Positions 16,171 to 25,644 of a DNA stretch of 34,445 nt are shown piece after piece. Source of the DNA: Rhodoferax sp. (GTDB lineage: Bacteria > Pseudomonadota > Gammaproteobacteria > Burkholderiales > Burkholderiaceae); the NCBI GenBank assembly GCA_020048295.1, contig JAIFMT010000075.1, positions 1-34,445 of the forward strand, read 5' to 3'. Every line of letters starts with the position of its first letter. The stretch's first letter is position 1. A model generated the notes under the pieces. The model was not told the origin of the DNA. It saw only the letters and a list, made by a program, of their open reading frames with translations, and searched no databases. The translations under genes were made by a program, and so were the position numbers.

Positions 16171-17055
16171 TCATTGCACTGCCTGATGACCGACAGAACT
16201 TTCACTGCCTATGTTTTCGATCCATGCCGGATCTTCAAGCGACAGCGGACCAAACAACAGATTTTTTTCTTCCGCGCTGACCGCCAGAACCGGCTGTGGC
16301 TCAATGCACACCCGGTTGCGGCCTTCATGTTTGGCACGGTAGAGCTCAATATCGGCCCGGTCAATCCAAAGCTCGGGGGTGGAACGTACCCAGCGTGGCG
16401 CAAAGGCGCCGCCAATGCTGATCGTGACCTGGATCGTGACACCGGGCGACACGGCAATCTGCAGGGCATTGACCGACTCACGAATCCGCTCGGCCACCTG
16501 GTTGCCATGCGGTCCCTGGCAGTTAGGCAAGATGATGACAAATTCTTCGCCACCAAAACGTGCCACAGTGTCCATCGGGCGCACGCAGGACGACAAGGTT
16601 TTGGCCACTGCCTGCAACACCACGTCTCCGGCCGGATGACCATAGGTATCGTTGACCTTTTTGAAATGGTCAATATCGAGCATCAGCAGCAGCACCGGGT
16701 CACCCGAGCGGGTGACCCCATCGATTTCTCGACTCAGCACATTCTGGAAATAACGCCGATTGGACAAGCCGGTGAGCGGGTCTTTCAGGGACAACTCACA
16801 CAACTTGTCGATCATGCCTTGCAAATAGCCCGTTGCATCGCCGTTGGGCACTGGCACCTCTTGATGCGCGTGCTCAAGCAGCGCGCGCGCATCATCGAGC
16901 CGCAACTGATGCAGTTCGATCAAAAAGGAGGAGGGCTGGGCGTTCAAAGCGAGTTTGAGAGGTGAAAATTCGAGTCTAACAGGTTCAAATTTGGACTGAA
17001 CCGCAGAACTGGCCCGCATATCGGGCGTTGAATTTTGTTCATTCTCTGCACCCAT
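16171..17055 (-). CDS. GGDEF-domain diguanylate cyclase
   Basis: From the ATG at 17055 the product is 294 residues. Residues 1-80 form a poorly conserved N-terminal region without membrane segments; a GGDEF domain covers about 90-245, with LKDPLTGLSNRRYF, the Mg-binding DIDHFKKVND (127-136) and an active-type GGEEF (168-172). An RPMD motif at 159-162 stands at the correct place for the inhibitory I-site, so product inhibition by c-di-GMP is likely. A C-terminal tail of about 45 residues has no motif that I recognise. It makes c-di-GMP from two GTP. The gene is divergent from the nuclease gene at 17086, with 30 bases between starts. Confidence 0.92.
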   Translation of the reverse strand: MGAENEQNSTPDMRASSAVQSKFEPVRLEFSPLKLALNAQPSSFLIELHQLRLDDARALLEHAHQEVPVPNGDATGYLQGMIDKLCELSLKDPLTGLSNRRYFQNVLSREIDGVTRSGDPVLLLMLDIDHFKKVNDTYGHPAGDVVLQAVAKTLSSCVRPMDTVARFGGEEFVIILPNCQGPHGNQVAERIRESVNALQIAVSPGVTIQVTISIGGAFAPRWVRSTPELWIDRADIELYRAKHEGRNRVCIEPQPVLAVSAEEKNLLFGPLSLEDPAWIENIGSESSVGHQAVQ

Positions 17056-17085
17056 TGCTGACACTCTCAGCCGCAAGAACACGCC

Positions 17086-17616
17086 ATGATCCACAGCGCC
17101 AAGCCACGCCAAAAGTACTATTTTTCAGCGCCAAGGCGACTGCGCCCGCTGCTCGTGGCCGGGCTGGTGGTGCCGCTGATTGGCAACGCCGAGGTCTTCA
17201 CCGCCCGAGTCACCAAGGTTGCGGATGGCGACACACTTTGGGTGCAACCGGCAGGCGGCGGTGCCGCACGCAAGTTGCGGCTGCAGGGACTGGACGCACC
17301 AGAAATATGCCAGAGCGGTGGCGCCGCATCGCGCCGCGCGTTACAGGAGCTGATCGGCAACGCGTTGGTGCGGGTCGAATTGACGTACTACGACGATTAT
17401 GGGCGCGGCCTGGCGCGCATTCACCTGCGCGGGCAGGATGTCGGGGCACAGTTGGTGCGTGCGGGTCATGCCTGGTCTTCTCGCTGGCGTCGAAGCCTGG
17501 GCCCGTATGCGGCTGAAGAAGCGGCTGCTCGCCAGGCCAGAGCCGGCTTGTTTTCAGCCGCAGCGCCCGAACTGCCGCGCGACTTTCGGCAACGCCACGG
17601 CAGTTGCATTCCTTGA
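17086..17616 (+). CDS. Staphylococcal nuclease-like (thermonuclease) protein, exported or anchored
   Basis: The 176-residue protein begins with basic residues and a hydrophobic stretch (about 20-36, PLLVAGLVVPLIGNAEV), which may be a signal peptide. Residues 38-160 form an SNase fold: VADGDT with D49, LRLQGLDAPE with R65, D70 and E73, and YGRGLAR with R107, matching the metal and catalytic residues D21, R35, D40, E43 and R87 of staphylococcal nuclease. It probably degrades DNA or RNA outside the cytoplasm. The gene is transcribed away from the diguanylate cyclase gene. The two shared 30 bases must hold both ribosome sites. Confidence 0.87.
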   Translation: MIHSAKPRQKYYFSAPRRLRPLLVAGLVVPLIGNAEVFTARVTKVADGDTLWVQPAGGGAARKLRLQGLDAPEICQSGGAASRRALQELIGNALVRVELTYYDDYGRGLARIHLRGQDVGAQLVRAGHAWSSRWRRSLGPYAAEEAAARQARAGLFSAAAPELPRDFRQRHGSCIP

Positions 17617-17656
17617 GACTTCAGGCGACGCCATCAGATGGCGGCCAAACGCTGCA

Positions 17657-18409
17657 TCAGGACGCTGCGCCACACACCGGACAACCGGGATTGCGCGGCA
17701 CCGCCAGTTCGGTAAATTCCATTGACCGGCCATCAATCATCAACAGACGCCCGGTCAATGGCTGTCCGGCACCGCTGATGAGCTTGAGTGCCTCAGCGGC
17801 CTGCAGCGATCCCACCACGCCGACCAGCGGTGCAAACACCCCCATGGTGGAACAGCGTGCTTCTTCAACCGTGACCTGGGGCGGAAAGACGCACGCATAG
17901 CAGGGCGACTGCGCCTGGCGTGCGTCATACACGCAAACCTGACCATCAAAGCGTACCGCTGCGCCCGACACCAACGGCTTGCGGTGCTTTACACAAGCGG
18001 CGTTGATGGCATGGCGAGTGCTGAAATTGTCGCAGCAGTCCAGCACCAGGTCGGCTTGAGGCACCAGCACATCCAGCAATGCGGCATCGGCGCGCTGCTC
18101 AACGGCGACCACCATCACTGCCGGGTTGAGCGCCGCCACGGCGGCCTGGATCGACAACACCTTGGGCTGGCCAATGCGCGCCTGCGCGTGGGCGATTTGC
18201 CGCTGCAGATTGGTCAAATCAACCGTGTCATGGTCCACCACGGTGATACGCCCAACGCCTGAAGACCCCAGGTACAGCGCCACCGGAGACCCCAGCCCGC
18301 CCGCACCCACCATCAGCACATGGGCATTTTGAATACGCTGCTGACCTTCAATGCCAACTTCATTGAGAAGGATATGGCGCGCATAGCGCAGCAGCTCGGC
18401 GTCCGTCAT
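17657..18409 (-). CDS. MoeB/ThiF-family adenylyltransferase (E1-like)
   Basis: This enzyme adenylates the C-terminal glycine of a small ubiquitin-like sulfur carrier (MoaD or ThiS). From the ATG at 18409 there are 250 residues, starting MTDAELLRYARHILL as in MoeB. The nucleotide loop GAGGLG is at 35-40, NLQRQIAH at 67-74, a conserved catalytic-type Cys at C186 (ARCSTMG), and zinc-binding pairs C170/C173 and C243/C246 are complete. Whether it serves molybdopterin or thiamine synthesis cannot be told from this window. It starts only 10 bases after the ctpA stop on the same strand, so a shared transcript is likely. Confidence 0.9.
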   Translation of the reverse strand: MTDAELLRYARHILLNEVGIEGQQRIQNAHVLMVGAGGLGSPVALYLGSSGVGRITVVDHDTVDLTNLQRQIAHAQARIGQPKVLSIQAAVAALNPAVMVVAVEQRADAALLDVLVPQADLVLDCCDNFSTRHAINAACVKHRKPLVSGAAVRFDGQVCVYDARQAQSPCYACVFPPQVTVEEARCSTMGVFAPLVGVVGSLQAAEALKLISGAGQPLTGRLLMIDGRSMEFTELAVPRNPGCPVCGAAS

Positions 18410-18419
18410 CGCAAGACTT

Positions 18420-19889
18420 CTAGTTTTCTTGCTTCTCTTCTTCACGCGCCACCAGCGTCTTGCTGACCAGCACCGGCAAGCCCTTGAGTTGCTTGATCGC
18501 CTGGGTCAGCTGAAAGTCCTTATCAGAGCCAAATTCGGGCGCCTTGCGATCTGCCACGGGCTTTTTCAGCTCTTCCTCCAGTTTTTTCCGCGCCTCTTCA
18601 CGCGCCTTTTCTCGCGTGTCGTCCTTGACCTCGGCACTTTGGCCGTTGCCCAGGTGCTTTTCAAGGTCCGCCTCACGCGTGCGCAGGGCCGCGAACAAAT
18701 TGCCTTCTTCGGATTCGTCCACCATGACATCGGGCACGATGCCTTTGGCCTGAATTGACTTGCCACTGGGCGTGTAGTAGCGACTGGTGGTCAGCTTGAG
18801 TGCTGCACTGGGGCAATTGTCCATGCGAAACGCCGAGTCCAGGCACACTGCCGTTTGCACCGATCCTTTGCCAAAGGTCTGGCTGCCCAGCAGCTTGGCG
18901 CGCTGGTGATCCTGCAAGGCACCCGCCACAATCTCACTGGCCGAAGCCGAGCCTTCGTTGACCAGCACCACCAGCGGCACCTTCTTGATGGCTGCGCGGG
19001 TGACATCGTCAAGTTGCGCCAACGGGTCACTGCCGCGCCGGGCATAAAAGCGCGGTGAGGCTTTATAGGTGAACTTGCTCTCAGCCAACTGACCATTGGC
19101 CGACACCACCGTCACGTTTTCCGGCAGGAACGCGGCCGAGATCGCCACCGCCGCGTCGAGGTAGCCACCCGGGTCATTGCGCAGGTCTAGCACCAGACCT
19201 TTGAGTTTGGGTTCCTGCTTGTAAATGTCTTCGAGCTTGCGAGCGAAATCAGTCACCGTGCGCTCCTGGAACTGGCTCACGCGCAGCCAGGCATAGCCAG
19301 GCTCCACCACCTTGCTGCGTACCGATTGGGTGCGGATTTCCTCACGCACGATGGTCACCGGAAAAGTGCGGTTTTCGTCCTTGCGGAAAATGCTCAGCAG
19401 CACCTTGGTGTTGGGCTCACCGCGCATGCGCTTGACCCCTTCATTGAGGCTCAAGCCCTTGACCGGCGTGTCGTCAATCTTGACGATCAGGTCATTGGGC
19501 TTGAGGCCAGCCCGAAACGCTGGCGAACCCTCGATGGGCGAAACCACCTTGATCAGCCCATCTTCCTGCGAAATCTCAATGCCCACCCCAACAAACTTGC
19601 CAGTGGTGCCCTCGTTGAAATCTTTCAGTGCCTTCTTGTCCAGATACACCGAATGCGGGTCGAGCCCGGCCACCATGCCGGCAATGGCATCGGTGATGAG
19701 TTTCTTTTCATCGACCGGTTCGACATAATTGCTTTTGATCATGCCAAACACGGCGGCGAGCTGCTGCAGCTCTTCGAGTGGCAGCGGTGCCAGCGTGCCA
19801 CGCGCCACCGTTTGCAGCGACACCGTGGTCAGCGCACCGGCCATGATGCCAATAGAAATCCAGCCAGTGATCTTCAGTTTTTGACCCAT
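18420..19889 (-). CDS. ctpA: Carboxy-terminal processing protease (S41 family)
   Basis: This is a periplasmic Ser/Lys protease that trims or degrades proteins from the C-terminus. The 489 residues include an N-terminal hydrophobic signal/anchor (about 8-30), a PDZ domain (about 98-180), and the S41 core: LVLDLRNDPGG (232-242), the catalytic Ser in GSASASE (313-319), and the catalytic Lys K341 in TFGKGSVQ. The C-terminal part is a charged, Lys/Glu-rich helical region. The ATG at 19889 is chosen because it begins the conserved MGQKLK leader of the mature pattern; the open frame extends upstream without conserved sequence. moeB/thiF follows. A divergent 202-bp gap separates it from the rhodanese gene. 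Confidence 0.93.
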   Translation of the reverse strand: MGQKLKITGWISIGIMAGALTTVSLQTVARGTLAPLPLEELQQLAAVFGMIKSNYVEPVDEKKLITDAIAGMVAGLDPHSVYLDKKALKDFNEGTTGKFVGVGIEISQEDGLIKVVSPIEGSPAFRAGLKPNDLIVKIDDTPVKGLSLNEGVKRMRGEPNTKVLLSIFRKDENRTFPVTIVREEIRTQSVRSKVVEPGYAWLRVSQFQERTVTDFARKLEDIYKQEPKLKGLVLDLRNDPGGYLDAAVAISAAFLPENVTVVSANGQLAESKFTYKASPRFYARRGSDPLAQLDDVTRAAIKKVPLVVLVNEGSASASEIVAGALQDHQRAKLLGSQTFGKGSVQTAVCLDSAFRMDNCPSAALKLTTSRYYTPSGKSIQAKGIVPDVMVDESEEGNLFAALRTREADLEKHLGNGQSAEVKDDTREKAREEARKKLEEELKKPVADRKAPEFGSDKDFQLTQAIKQLKGLPVLVSKTLVAREEEKQEN

Positions 19890-20091
19890 ATTGATTCCAG
19901 AACTTGCAAACACGCAGTGGTTTGCGGTTACGTTTGCGGTTGAATGTGAGCCACTTGGAGCCCATCGGGCGGCCCCGGTTCCCTGTCTGCATAAAGAGTT
20001 TTCAGGTTTTACCCCGCGCAGCCAGCGCTGCAGCAGCGTCAGCATTCTAAAATAGGGGGCTGGTTTGTTCCCTGACTCTAAGGATATCGAA

Positions 20092-20499
20092 GTGAATTTT
20101 TTTATTGATAACTGGATGTTGATTGCCGTGGCCTTGTCCTCGGCAGCCATGTTGCTGTGGCCAACCCTCAGTGGCGCCGGCCCTGGCGGTGTCACGGCAG
20201 ATGGTGCTGTGCAACTCATCAACCGCGAAAAGGCCGTGGTCATTGATGTCTGTGAAGCACGCGAATTTGCCGCGGGCCATGTGGCAGGTGCCAAAAACAT
20301 CCCTTATGGCCAGCTTGAAAACAAGCTGACTGCCACTGTCAAGAACAAGGCCGTGCCGCTGATTCTGGTGTGCCATTCGGGTGCCCGCAGCAGCCGCGCC
20401 ATCGCCATTGCCAAGAAGCTCGGTTACGAAAAAGCCTTTTCGCTGTCAGGCGGCACCAGCGCCTGGCGCTCCGCCAACTTGCCGGTTGAGCGCACCTGA
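20092..20499 (+). CDS. Membrane-anchored single-domain rhodanese
   Basis: The 135-residue protein has an N-terminal transmembrane segment (residues about 8-26) and a single rhodanese domain with the catalytic Cys C94 in the loop CHSGARS, preceded by the VIDVCEAREFAAGHV motif. Rhodaneses carry sulfur as a persulfide; a sulfurtransferase role here is from the family. GTG at 20092 is preceded by AGGA at 20081, giving good spacing. The order rhodanese-grxC-secB-gpsA is common in betaproteobacteria. Promoter-like TAAAAT at 20048 lacks a convincing -35 element. Confidence 0.9.
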   Translation: MNFFIDNWMLIAVALSSAAMLLWPTLSGAGPGGVTADGAVQLINREKAVVIDVCEAREFAAGHVAGAKNIPYGQLENKLTATVKNKAVPLILVCHSGARSSRAIAIAKKLGYEKAFSLSGGTSAWRSANLPVERT

Positions 20500-20520
20500 T
20501 CCATCCAAGGAAACCCCACC

Positions 20521-20781
20521 ATGTCCCCCGTCAAGATGTACACCACTGCCGTTTGCCCGTTTTGCATCCGTGCAAAAAAAATCCTCACCGCCCGAGGCGT
20601 TGCGCAGATTGAAGAAATTCGCATCGACCTGCATCCAGAGCAACTGCAGACCATGATGCGCATCACTGGCCGGCGCACGGTGCCGCAAATCTTCATTGGC
20701 GACACCCATGTGGGCGGCTGCGACGACCTGATGGCACTCGACAGTCGTGGCGGCCTGCTGCCCCTGCTCAACGCCGCCTGA
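20521..20781 (+). CDS. grxC: Glutaredoxin 3
   Basis: Glutaredoxins use glutathione to reduce protein disulfides and mixed disulfides. The 86-residue protein has the dithiol active site C12-P-F-C15 (the usual Tyr is Phe), the glutathione-binding TVPQIF loop with the cis-proline, and GGCDDL near the C-terminus. Length and fold pattern match GrxC. It starts 21 bases after the rhodanese gene with AAGGAAA ahead of the ATG. A GC-rich hairpin with a T-run lies between it and secB. Confidence 0.95.
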   Translation: MSPVKMYTTAVCPFCIRAKKILTARGVAQIEEIRIDLHPEQLQTMMRITGRRTVPQIFIGDTHVGGCDDLMALDSRGGLLPLLNAA

Positions 20782-20805
20782 GATAATCCGACGCTTGCCA
20801 AATTG

Positions 20806-20839
20806 CCCGGCACTCGTGTTACGCCGGGTTTGCTTTTTT
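20806..20839 (+). terminator. Probable terminator between grxC and secB
   Basis: CCCGGC (20806-20811) and GCCGGG (20823-20828) are perfect 6-bp arms with an 11-base loop, followed by TTTGCTTTTTT. It would end the rhodanese-grxC transcript or attenuate it before secB. Confidence 0.55.
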
Positions 20840-20854
20840 AACCGAGAGAACTTC

Positions 20855-21322
20855 ATGTCCGACACCGAAAATCCCGTCTTCCAGATTCAGCGCGTCTATC
20901 TCAAAGAGGCTTCGCTCGAGCAACCCAATTCACCCGCCATCCTGCTCGAACAAGAGCAGCCCACAGTGGACATTCAGCTCGGTGTCAATGCCACCCCGGT
21001 GGCCGATGGCATTTATGAAGTAGCCGTCACCGCCACCGTGTAGACAAAAATCAAGGACAAGACCGTGTTTCTGGTCGAAGCTACCCAAGCCGGAATTTTT
21101 GAAGTACGCAACCTGCCCCAAGAGCAAATGGGCCCGATCATGGGCATTGCCTGCCCGCAAATCGTTTATCCGTACCTGCGCGGTAACGTGGCTGACCTGA
21201 TCCAGCGCGCCGGTTTCCCGCCCGTGCACCTGACCGAAATCAACTTCCAGGCCATGTACGAGCAGCAACATGCGGCGCAAGCTGCCCAGGCCGACCAGCC
21301 AACCCAAATCGTCACGCGATAA
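20855..21322 (+). pseudogene. secB: SecB export chaperone, interrupted by an in-frame amber codon
   Basis: SecB holds exported proteins unfolded and hands them to SecA. The frame is collinear with SecB over about 155 codons: it starts [18 protein letters not shown] and ends in the conserved C-terminal segment with [15 protein letters not shown]. At 21041-21043 a single TAG interrupts it, between YEVAVTATV and [12 protein letters not shown], with the frame unchanged after the stop. A 62-residue N-terminal piece would result. A GTG at 21065, 8 bases after an AGGA, could restart a second 85-residue piece that lacks the first strands. All other conserved positions look intact, so the change is recent, or is a sequence error. 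Suppression of the amber codon is not excluded. Confidence 0.88.
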
Positions 21323-21461
21323 GTCACCGCGCCGGTTTTTACCGCAAGCGGCCTTATCGGGCAGACTTAGTCCTGGCACGCAGACGCACCGCACGTCCAA
21401 CCGTACGTGTGCGCGCTGCCATGATGCGATCACGCAGTCACTCAAGCTTTATGCATTTTTA

Positions 21462-21496
21462 GACCTCTAGCCCTTATACCTATTGCGCAAGCTGCT
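21462..21496 (-). repeat. Dispersed 35-bp repeat, copy D (ends against the gpsA start)
   Basis: Read on the minus strand: AGCAGCTTGCGC, nine bases, AAGGGCTAGAGGTC. The match to the consensus is good. The last base of this copy immediately precedes the gpsA ATG at 21497. Confidence 0.75.
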
Positions 21497-22522
21497 ATGA
21501 ATATCGTAGTTATTGGAGCAGGTGCCTGGGGGACAGCACTGGCAGTCAGCGGGGCCAATCACCCGACTGCGAAACATCGAGTGATGCTGTGGGCACGTGA
21601 CGGGGCACAAACCCAATCCATGCAGACCCAGCGCGAAAACCAGCGCTACTTGGCCGGCGTGCCACTGCCACCAGCGCTGACCTTCAGTGCCGTCCCGCTG
21701 ACACATCTGGCGCAACTGGTCAAGGATGCCGATCTGGTGGTGATCGCCACACCCATGGCTGCGCTGCGCCAGATGTTGTCCGTGCTCAGCCATTGCACTG
21801 CGGCGGTGGTCTGGCTTTGCAAGGGCTTTGAGACCCCCATTGGGTCAGGCGTGGGACTGTTGGCGCATGAAGTGCAGGCGCAAGCCGCCCCTGATTTGTG
21901 CGCGGGCGTGCTCAGTGGCCCCAGCTTTGCGCTGGAAGTGGCCCGCGCGCAGCCCACCGCCCTGGTGGCGGCCAGCCCGCACGAGGCTGTGCGCGGCGCG
22001 CTAGTTGATGCGTTTCATGGCCCCAACCTGCGTATTTACGCCAGTGACGACCTCATCGGCGTGGAGGTCGGTGGCGCCGTCAAGAACGTGCTGGCCATTG
22101 CCACTGGCCTGTGCGACGGCCTGCAACTCGGGCTCAATGCGCGTGCGGCGCTGATCACTCGCGGCCTGGCCGAAATGACTCGCCTGGGGCTGGCACTGGG
22201 TGCCCGCGCCGAAACCTTCATGGGTCTAAGTGGGTTGGGCGACCTGGTGCTGACCGCCACTGGCGACCTGTCGCGCAACCGTCAGGTGGGCCTGGCGCTG
22301 GCGCAAGGGCAGACCTTGAAGCAAGCCACCACCGCGCTGGGCCATGTGGCGGAAGGTGTTTACAGCGCCCGCACTGTGCTGCAGCGAGCCAGGCAACTGG
22401 GGGTTGACATGCCGATAACCCAGGCCGTGGTCGCCCTGCTCGATGGCCAGCTGGCACCGCAGCAGGCGCTGGCCCGCCTGATGGGGCGCGAGCCCACTGC
22501 AGAGTTGGCCACTCTGGTTTAA
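21497..22522 (+). CDS. gpsA: NAD(P)H-dependent glycerol-3-phosphate dehydrogenase
   Basis: GpsA reduces dihydroxyacetone phosphate to sn-glycerol 3-phosphate, the backbone for phospholipids. The 341 residues start with the dinucleotide-binding motif [12 protein letters not shown], and contain the conserved [15 protein letters not shown], the catalytic-lysine motif [14 protein letters not shown] and the C-terminal domain motif GLSGLGDL. There is no Shine-Dalgarno directly upstream because a dispersed repeat ends at the start codon; translation may be weak or leaderless-like. Nothing else is odd. Downstream, after 124 bases containing a 17-bp palindrome, comes nadC. Confidence 0.96.
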   Translation: MNIVVIGAGAWGTALAVSGANHPTAKHRVMLWARDGAQTQSMQTQRENQRYLAGVPLPPALTFSAVPLTHLAQLVKDADLVVIATPMAALRQMLSVLSHCTAAVVWLCKGFETPIGSGVGLLAHEVQAQAAPDLCAGVLSGPSFALEVARAQPTALVAASPHEAVRGALVDAFHGPNLRIYASDDLIGVEVGGAVKNVLAIATGLCDGLQLGLNARAALITRGLAEMTRLGLALGARAETFMGLSGLGDLVLTATGDLSRNRQVGLALAQGQTLKQATTALGHVAEGVYSARTVLQRARQLGVDMPITQAVVALLDGQLAPQQALARLMGREPTAELATLV

Positions 22523-22578
22523 TGGATAGCCGCCTTCGAAAAGACCACCCACCAGGAAACCCTCGCCGTTGCCTAGCC

Positions 22579-22595
22579 ACATTGGCGGCCAATGT
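22579..22595 (+). promoter_or_regulatory. 17-bp palindrome upstream of nadC
   Basis: ACATTGG and CCAATGT are perfect 7-bp inverted arms around CGG, 51 bases before the nadC start. It may bind a regulator of NAD synthesis; no regulator is visible in the window. Confidence 0.4.
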
Positions 22596-22646
22596 CGCAC
22601 GACCGAGTGATCCACCCAAAAAAGAATTAGCCGCAGGAGAATGCCC

Positions 22647-23525
22647 ATGACCGCTTATTTTGATTTTTCACCCCCAGCTATTGCCGAACTGGCGCGCGCT
22701 GATGTGGCGCGTGCCCTGCTCGAAGACGTGGGCGAGGCCGACCTGACGGCCGGTTTGGTGAACCCCGAGCGTCGTGCCCGCGCCACCGTGGTGGCGCGTG
22801 AGGCCGCCGTGATTTGCGGCGCCCCCTGGGCGCAACAGGCGTTTGCACAAATCGACCCCACCGCCGAGCTGACCTGGCGCATCCCCGAGGGACATCGCTG
22901 CGAAGCCGATCAGGTGGTGCTTGAAGTGGTCGGCCAGGCGCGCGCCCTGCTGACGGCCGAGCGCACCGCATTGAACTTTTTGCAACTGCTCAGCGCCGTG
23001 GCCACCAAGACCAGCACCTATGTGCAAGCGATTCGCGAATTGCCAGGCGTGCGCGCCGGCATTGTTGACACCCGCAAGACCCTGCCTGGCCTGCGTCTGG
23101 CACAAAAATATGCGGTGCGCACCGGCGGCGGTGTCAACCATCGGTTGGGCCTGTACGATGCCGTGCTGATCAAGGAAAACCACATTGCCGCCGCCGGTGG
23201 CGTGGCTGCGGTGCTGCGCCGCGCTGCCGAGGTGGCCCCGCAGGCCAAATTTGTCCAGATCGAGGTGGAAAACCTGGAGCAGTTGCAAGAAGCATTGCAG
23301 GCCGGTGCCAACATGATTCTGCTCGACAACATGGGGCTGGCGCAGTTGCATGAAGCAGTGCGCCGAACCGCAGGGCGTGCCTTGCTCGAAGTCTCGGGCG
23401 GCGTCAACCTGTCGAGCGTGTGTGCCATTGCCACCACTGGCGTCGATCGGATCTCGATTGGTGCGCTGACCAAGAATGTCAAGGCCGTTGATTTCTCGAT
23501 GCGCTTTGTTGACGAGCCTGTTTAA
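22647..23525 (+). CDS. nadC: Nicotinate-nucleotide pyrophosphorylase (quinolinate phosphoribosyltransferase)
   Basis: NadC joins quinolinate and PRPP, releasing CO2, to form nicotinate mononucleotide. The 292 residues carry the family's N-terminal [11 protein letters not shown], the [11 protein letters not shown] phosphate-binding region followed by [22 protein letters not shown], and the C-terminal LEVSGGVN and ISIGALTK motifs. The second ATG, at 22647, is used because AGGAGA ends 6 bases before it, whereas the ATG at 22641 would sit directly against the ribosome site. It precedes nadA by 40 bases and is probably co-transcribed with it. nadB, the first gene of the pathway, lies across the pan genes on the other strand. 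Confidence 0.95.
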   Translation: MTAYFDFSPPAIAELARADVARALLEDVGEADLTAGLVNPERRARATVVAREAAVICGAPWAQQAFAQIDPTAELTWRIPEGHRCEADQVVLEVVGQARALLTAERTALNFLQLLSAVATKTSTYVQAIRELPGVRAGIVDTRKTLPGLRLAQKYAVRTGGGVNHRLGLYDAVLIKENHIAAAGGVAAVLRRAAEVAPQAKFVQIEVENLEQLQEALQAGANMILLDNMGLAQLHEAVRRTAGRALLEVSGGVNLSSVCAIATTGVDRISIGALTKNVKAVDFSMRFVDEPV

Positions 23526-23565
23526 GCTGATGCCAACGGCTACAAACTTGTTTGCTGGAGTTGCC

Positions 23566-24641
23566 ATGACCCATCTGGACCTGTCCCTCAAGGAAATTGA
23601 TTATGAACAGCCACAGGGCGACGGCAGCAACGCTGTCTGCGCGACCCGGCACGCCTGGGCGCGCGTGCCAGCCGAGCCCTCAGCCGCCGAGCGCGCGACG
23701 CTGAAAGACCGCATCCGCGCGTTATTGAAAGAAAAAAATGCGGTGATGGTGTCGCACTATTACGTTCACCCCGACTTGCAGGACCTGGCCGAAGAAACGG
23801 GTGGCCTGGTCAGCGACTCGCTGGAGATGGCGCGCTTTGGCCGCGACCACGCCGCCACCACGTTGGTGGTGTCAGGCGTGCGCTTCATGGGCGAGACCGC
23901 CAAAATCCTGTCACCCGAAAAGCGCGTGCTGATGCCCGACCCGGATGCCAACTGCTCGCTTGACCTGGGCTGCCCGCTGCCCGAGTTCAGCGCCTTTTGC
24001 GATGCCCACCCGGAGCGCAGGTCACCTCCAGCTGCGCGCTCGACGTGGTGCGTGCCCTGAAAGACAAGGGCCACAAGATTTTGTGGGCCCCGGATCGCCA
24101 CCTGGGCGGCTACATCCAGCGCGAAACTGGTGCCGACATGCTGATGTGGGGGGGCTCGTGCATTGTGCACGACGAGTTCAAGGCCACCGAACTGCATGCC
24201 CTGATGCGTGAACACCCAGGGGCCAAAGTGCTGGTACACCCCGAATCACCGGCCGATGTGGTGGCTTTGGCCGATGCCGTGGGTTCCACCTCAGGCATCC
24301 TCAAAGCCGCGCACGACATGGATGCGCTTGAGTTCATCGTTGCCACCGACAACGGCATGCTGCACAAGCTGCGCGCGCAAAACCCCGGCAAAATTTTCAT
24401 GGAAGCCCCTACCGGCGGCAACAGCGCCACCTGCAAAAGCTGCGCCCACTGCCCGTGGATGGCCATGAACAGCCTGGCCGATGTGCTGCGGGTGCTGGAA
24501 ACCGGTGCCGGCGAGATTCAGGTGGAGCCGGCCTTGGGCCGGCGTGCCCGCGTGCCCATCGACCGCATGCTGGCATTTACCGCCGCACTGAAAAACGGCC
24601 ATGATGCCGGCAGCCTGGTGCCGCACATCGGTGCCGCGTAA
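23566..24641 (+). pseudogene. nadA: Quinolinate synthase, frameshifted by an internal deletion
   Basis: NadA is the 4Fe-4S enzyme that makes quinolinate from iminoaspartate and dihydroxyacetone phosphate. The first 151 codons read normally (GGAG ribosome site before the [32 protein letters not shown]). The frame then breaks at about 24018-24021: after CDAHPER the sequence continues in the +2 frame as [22 protein letters not shown] and runs to the end at 24641. The segment that should join them, the conserved VVVYANTSAAVKARADWM (about 18-19 residues), is absent. A deletion near 55 bp would explain both the loss and the shift. The three Fe-S Cys positions (C130, then MWGGSC and CKSC) survive. 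The encoded protein could not be active as read. Confidence 0.9.
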
Positions 24642-24689
24642 ATGGCCCAAAGACGAACCTTGCAGGACTGCCTAGATTTATACCAAATA

Positions 24690-24724
24690 GGCCTCTAACG
24701 CTTACCTATCAAGCGCTACCAGCT
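24690..24724 (-). repeat. Dispersed 35-bp repeat, copy E
   Basis: Read on the minus strand: AGCTGGTAGCGC, nine bases, AAGCGTTAGAGGCC. It lies between the converging nadA and panC genes, a gap of 147 bases with nothing else recognisable. Confidence 0.7.
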
Positions 24725-24788
24725 ATTTATTCAGAAGCAAATTGATTTGCTGTATTTCCCGCTGGGTAACACGGGGGCTAGACCAGCC

Positions 24789-25643
<855 letters not shown>

Positions 25644-25644
25644 C

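Noticed and set aside
21323..21461. Arg-rich frame and imperfect hairpin after secB, considered as a small RNA or gene remnant
   Set aside because: No start with a ribosome site, no T-run after the hairpin and no tRNA-like fold.
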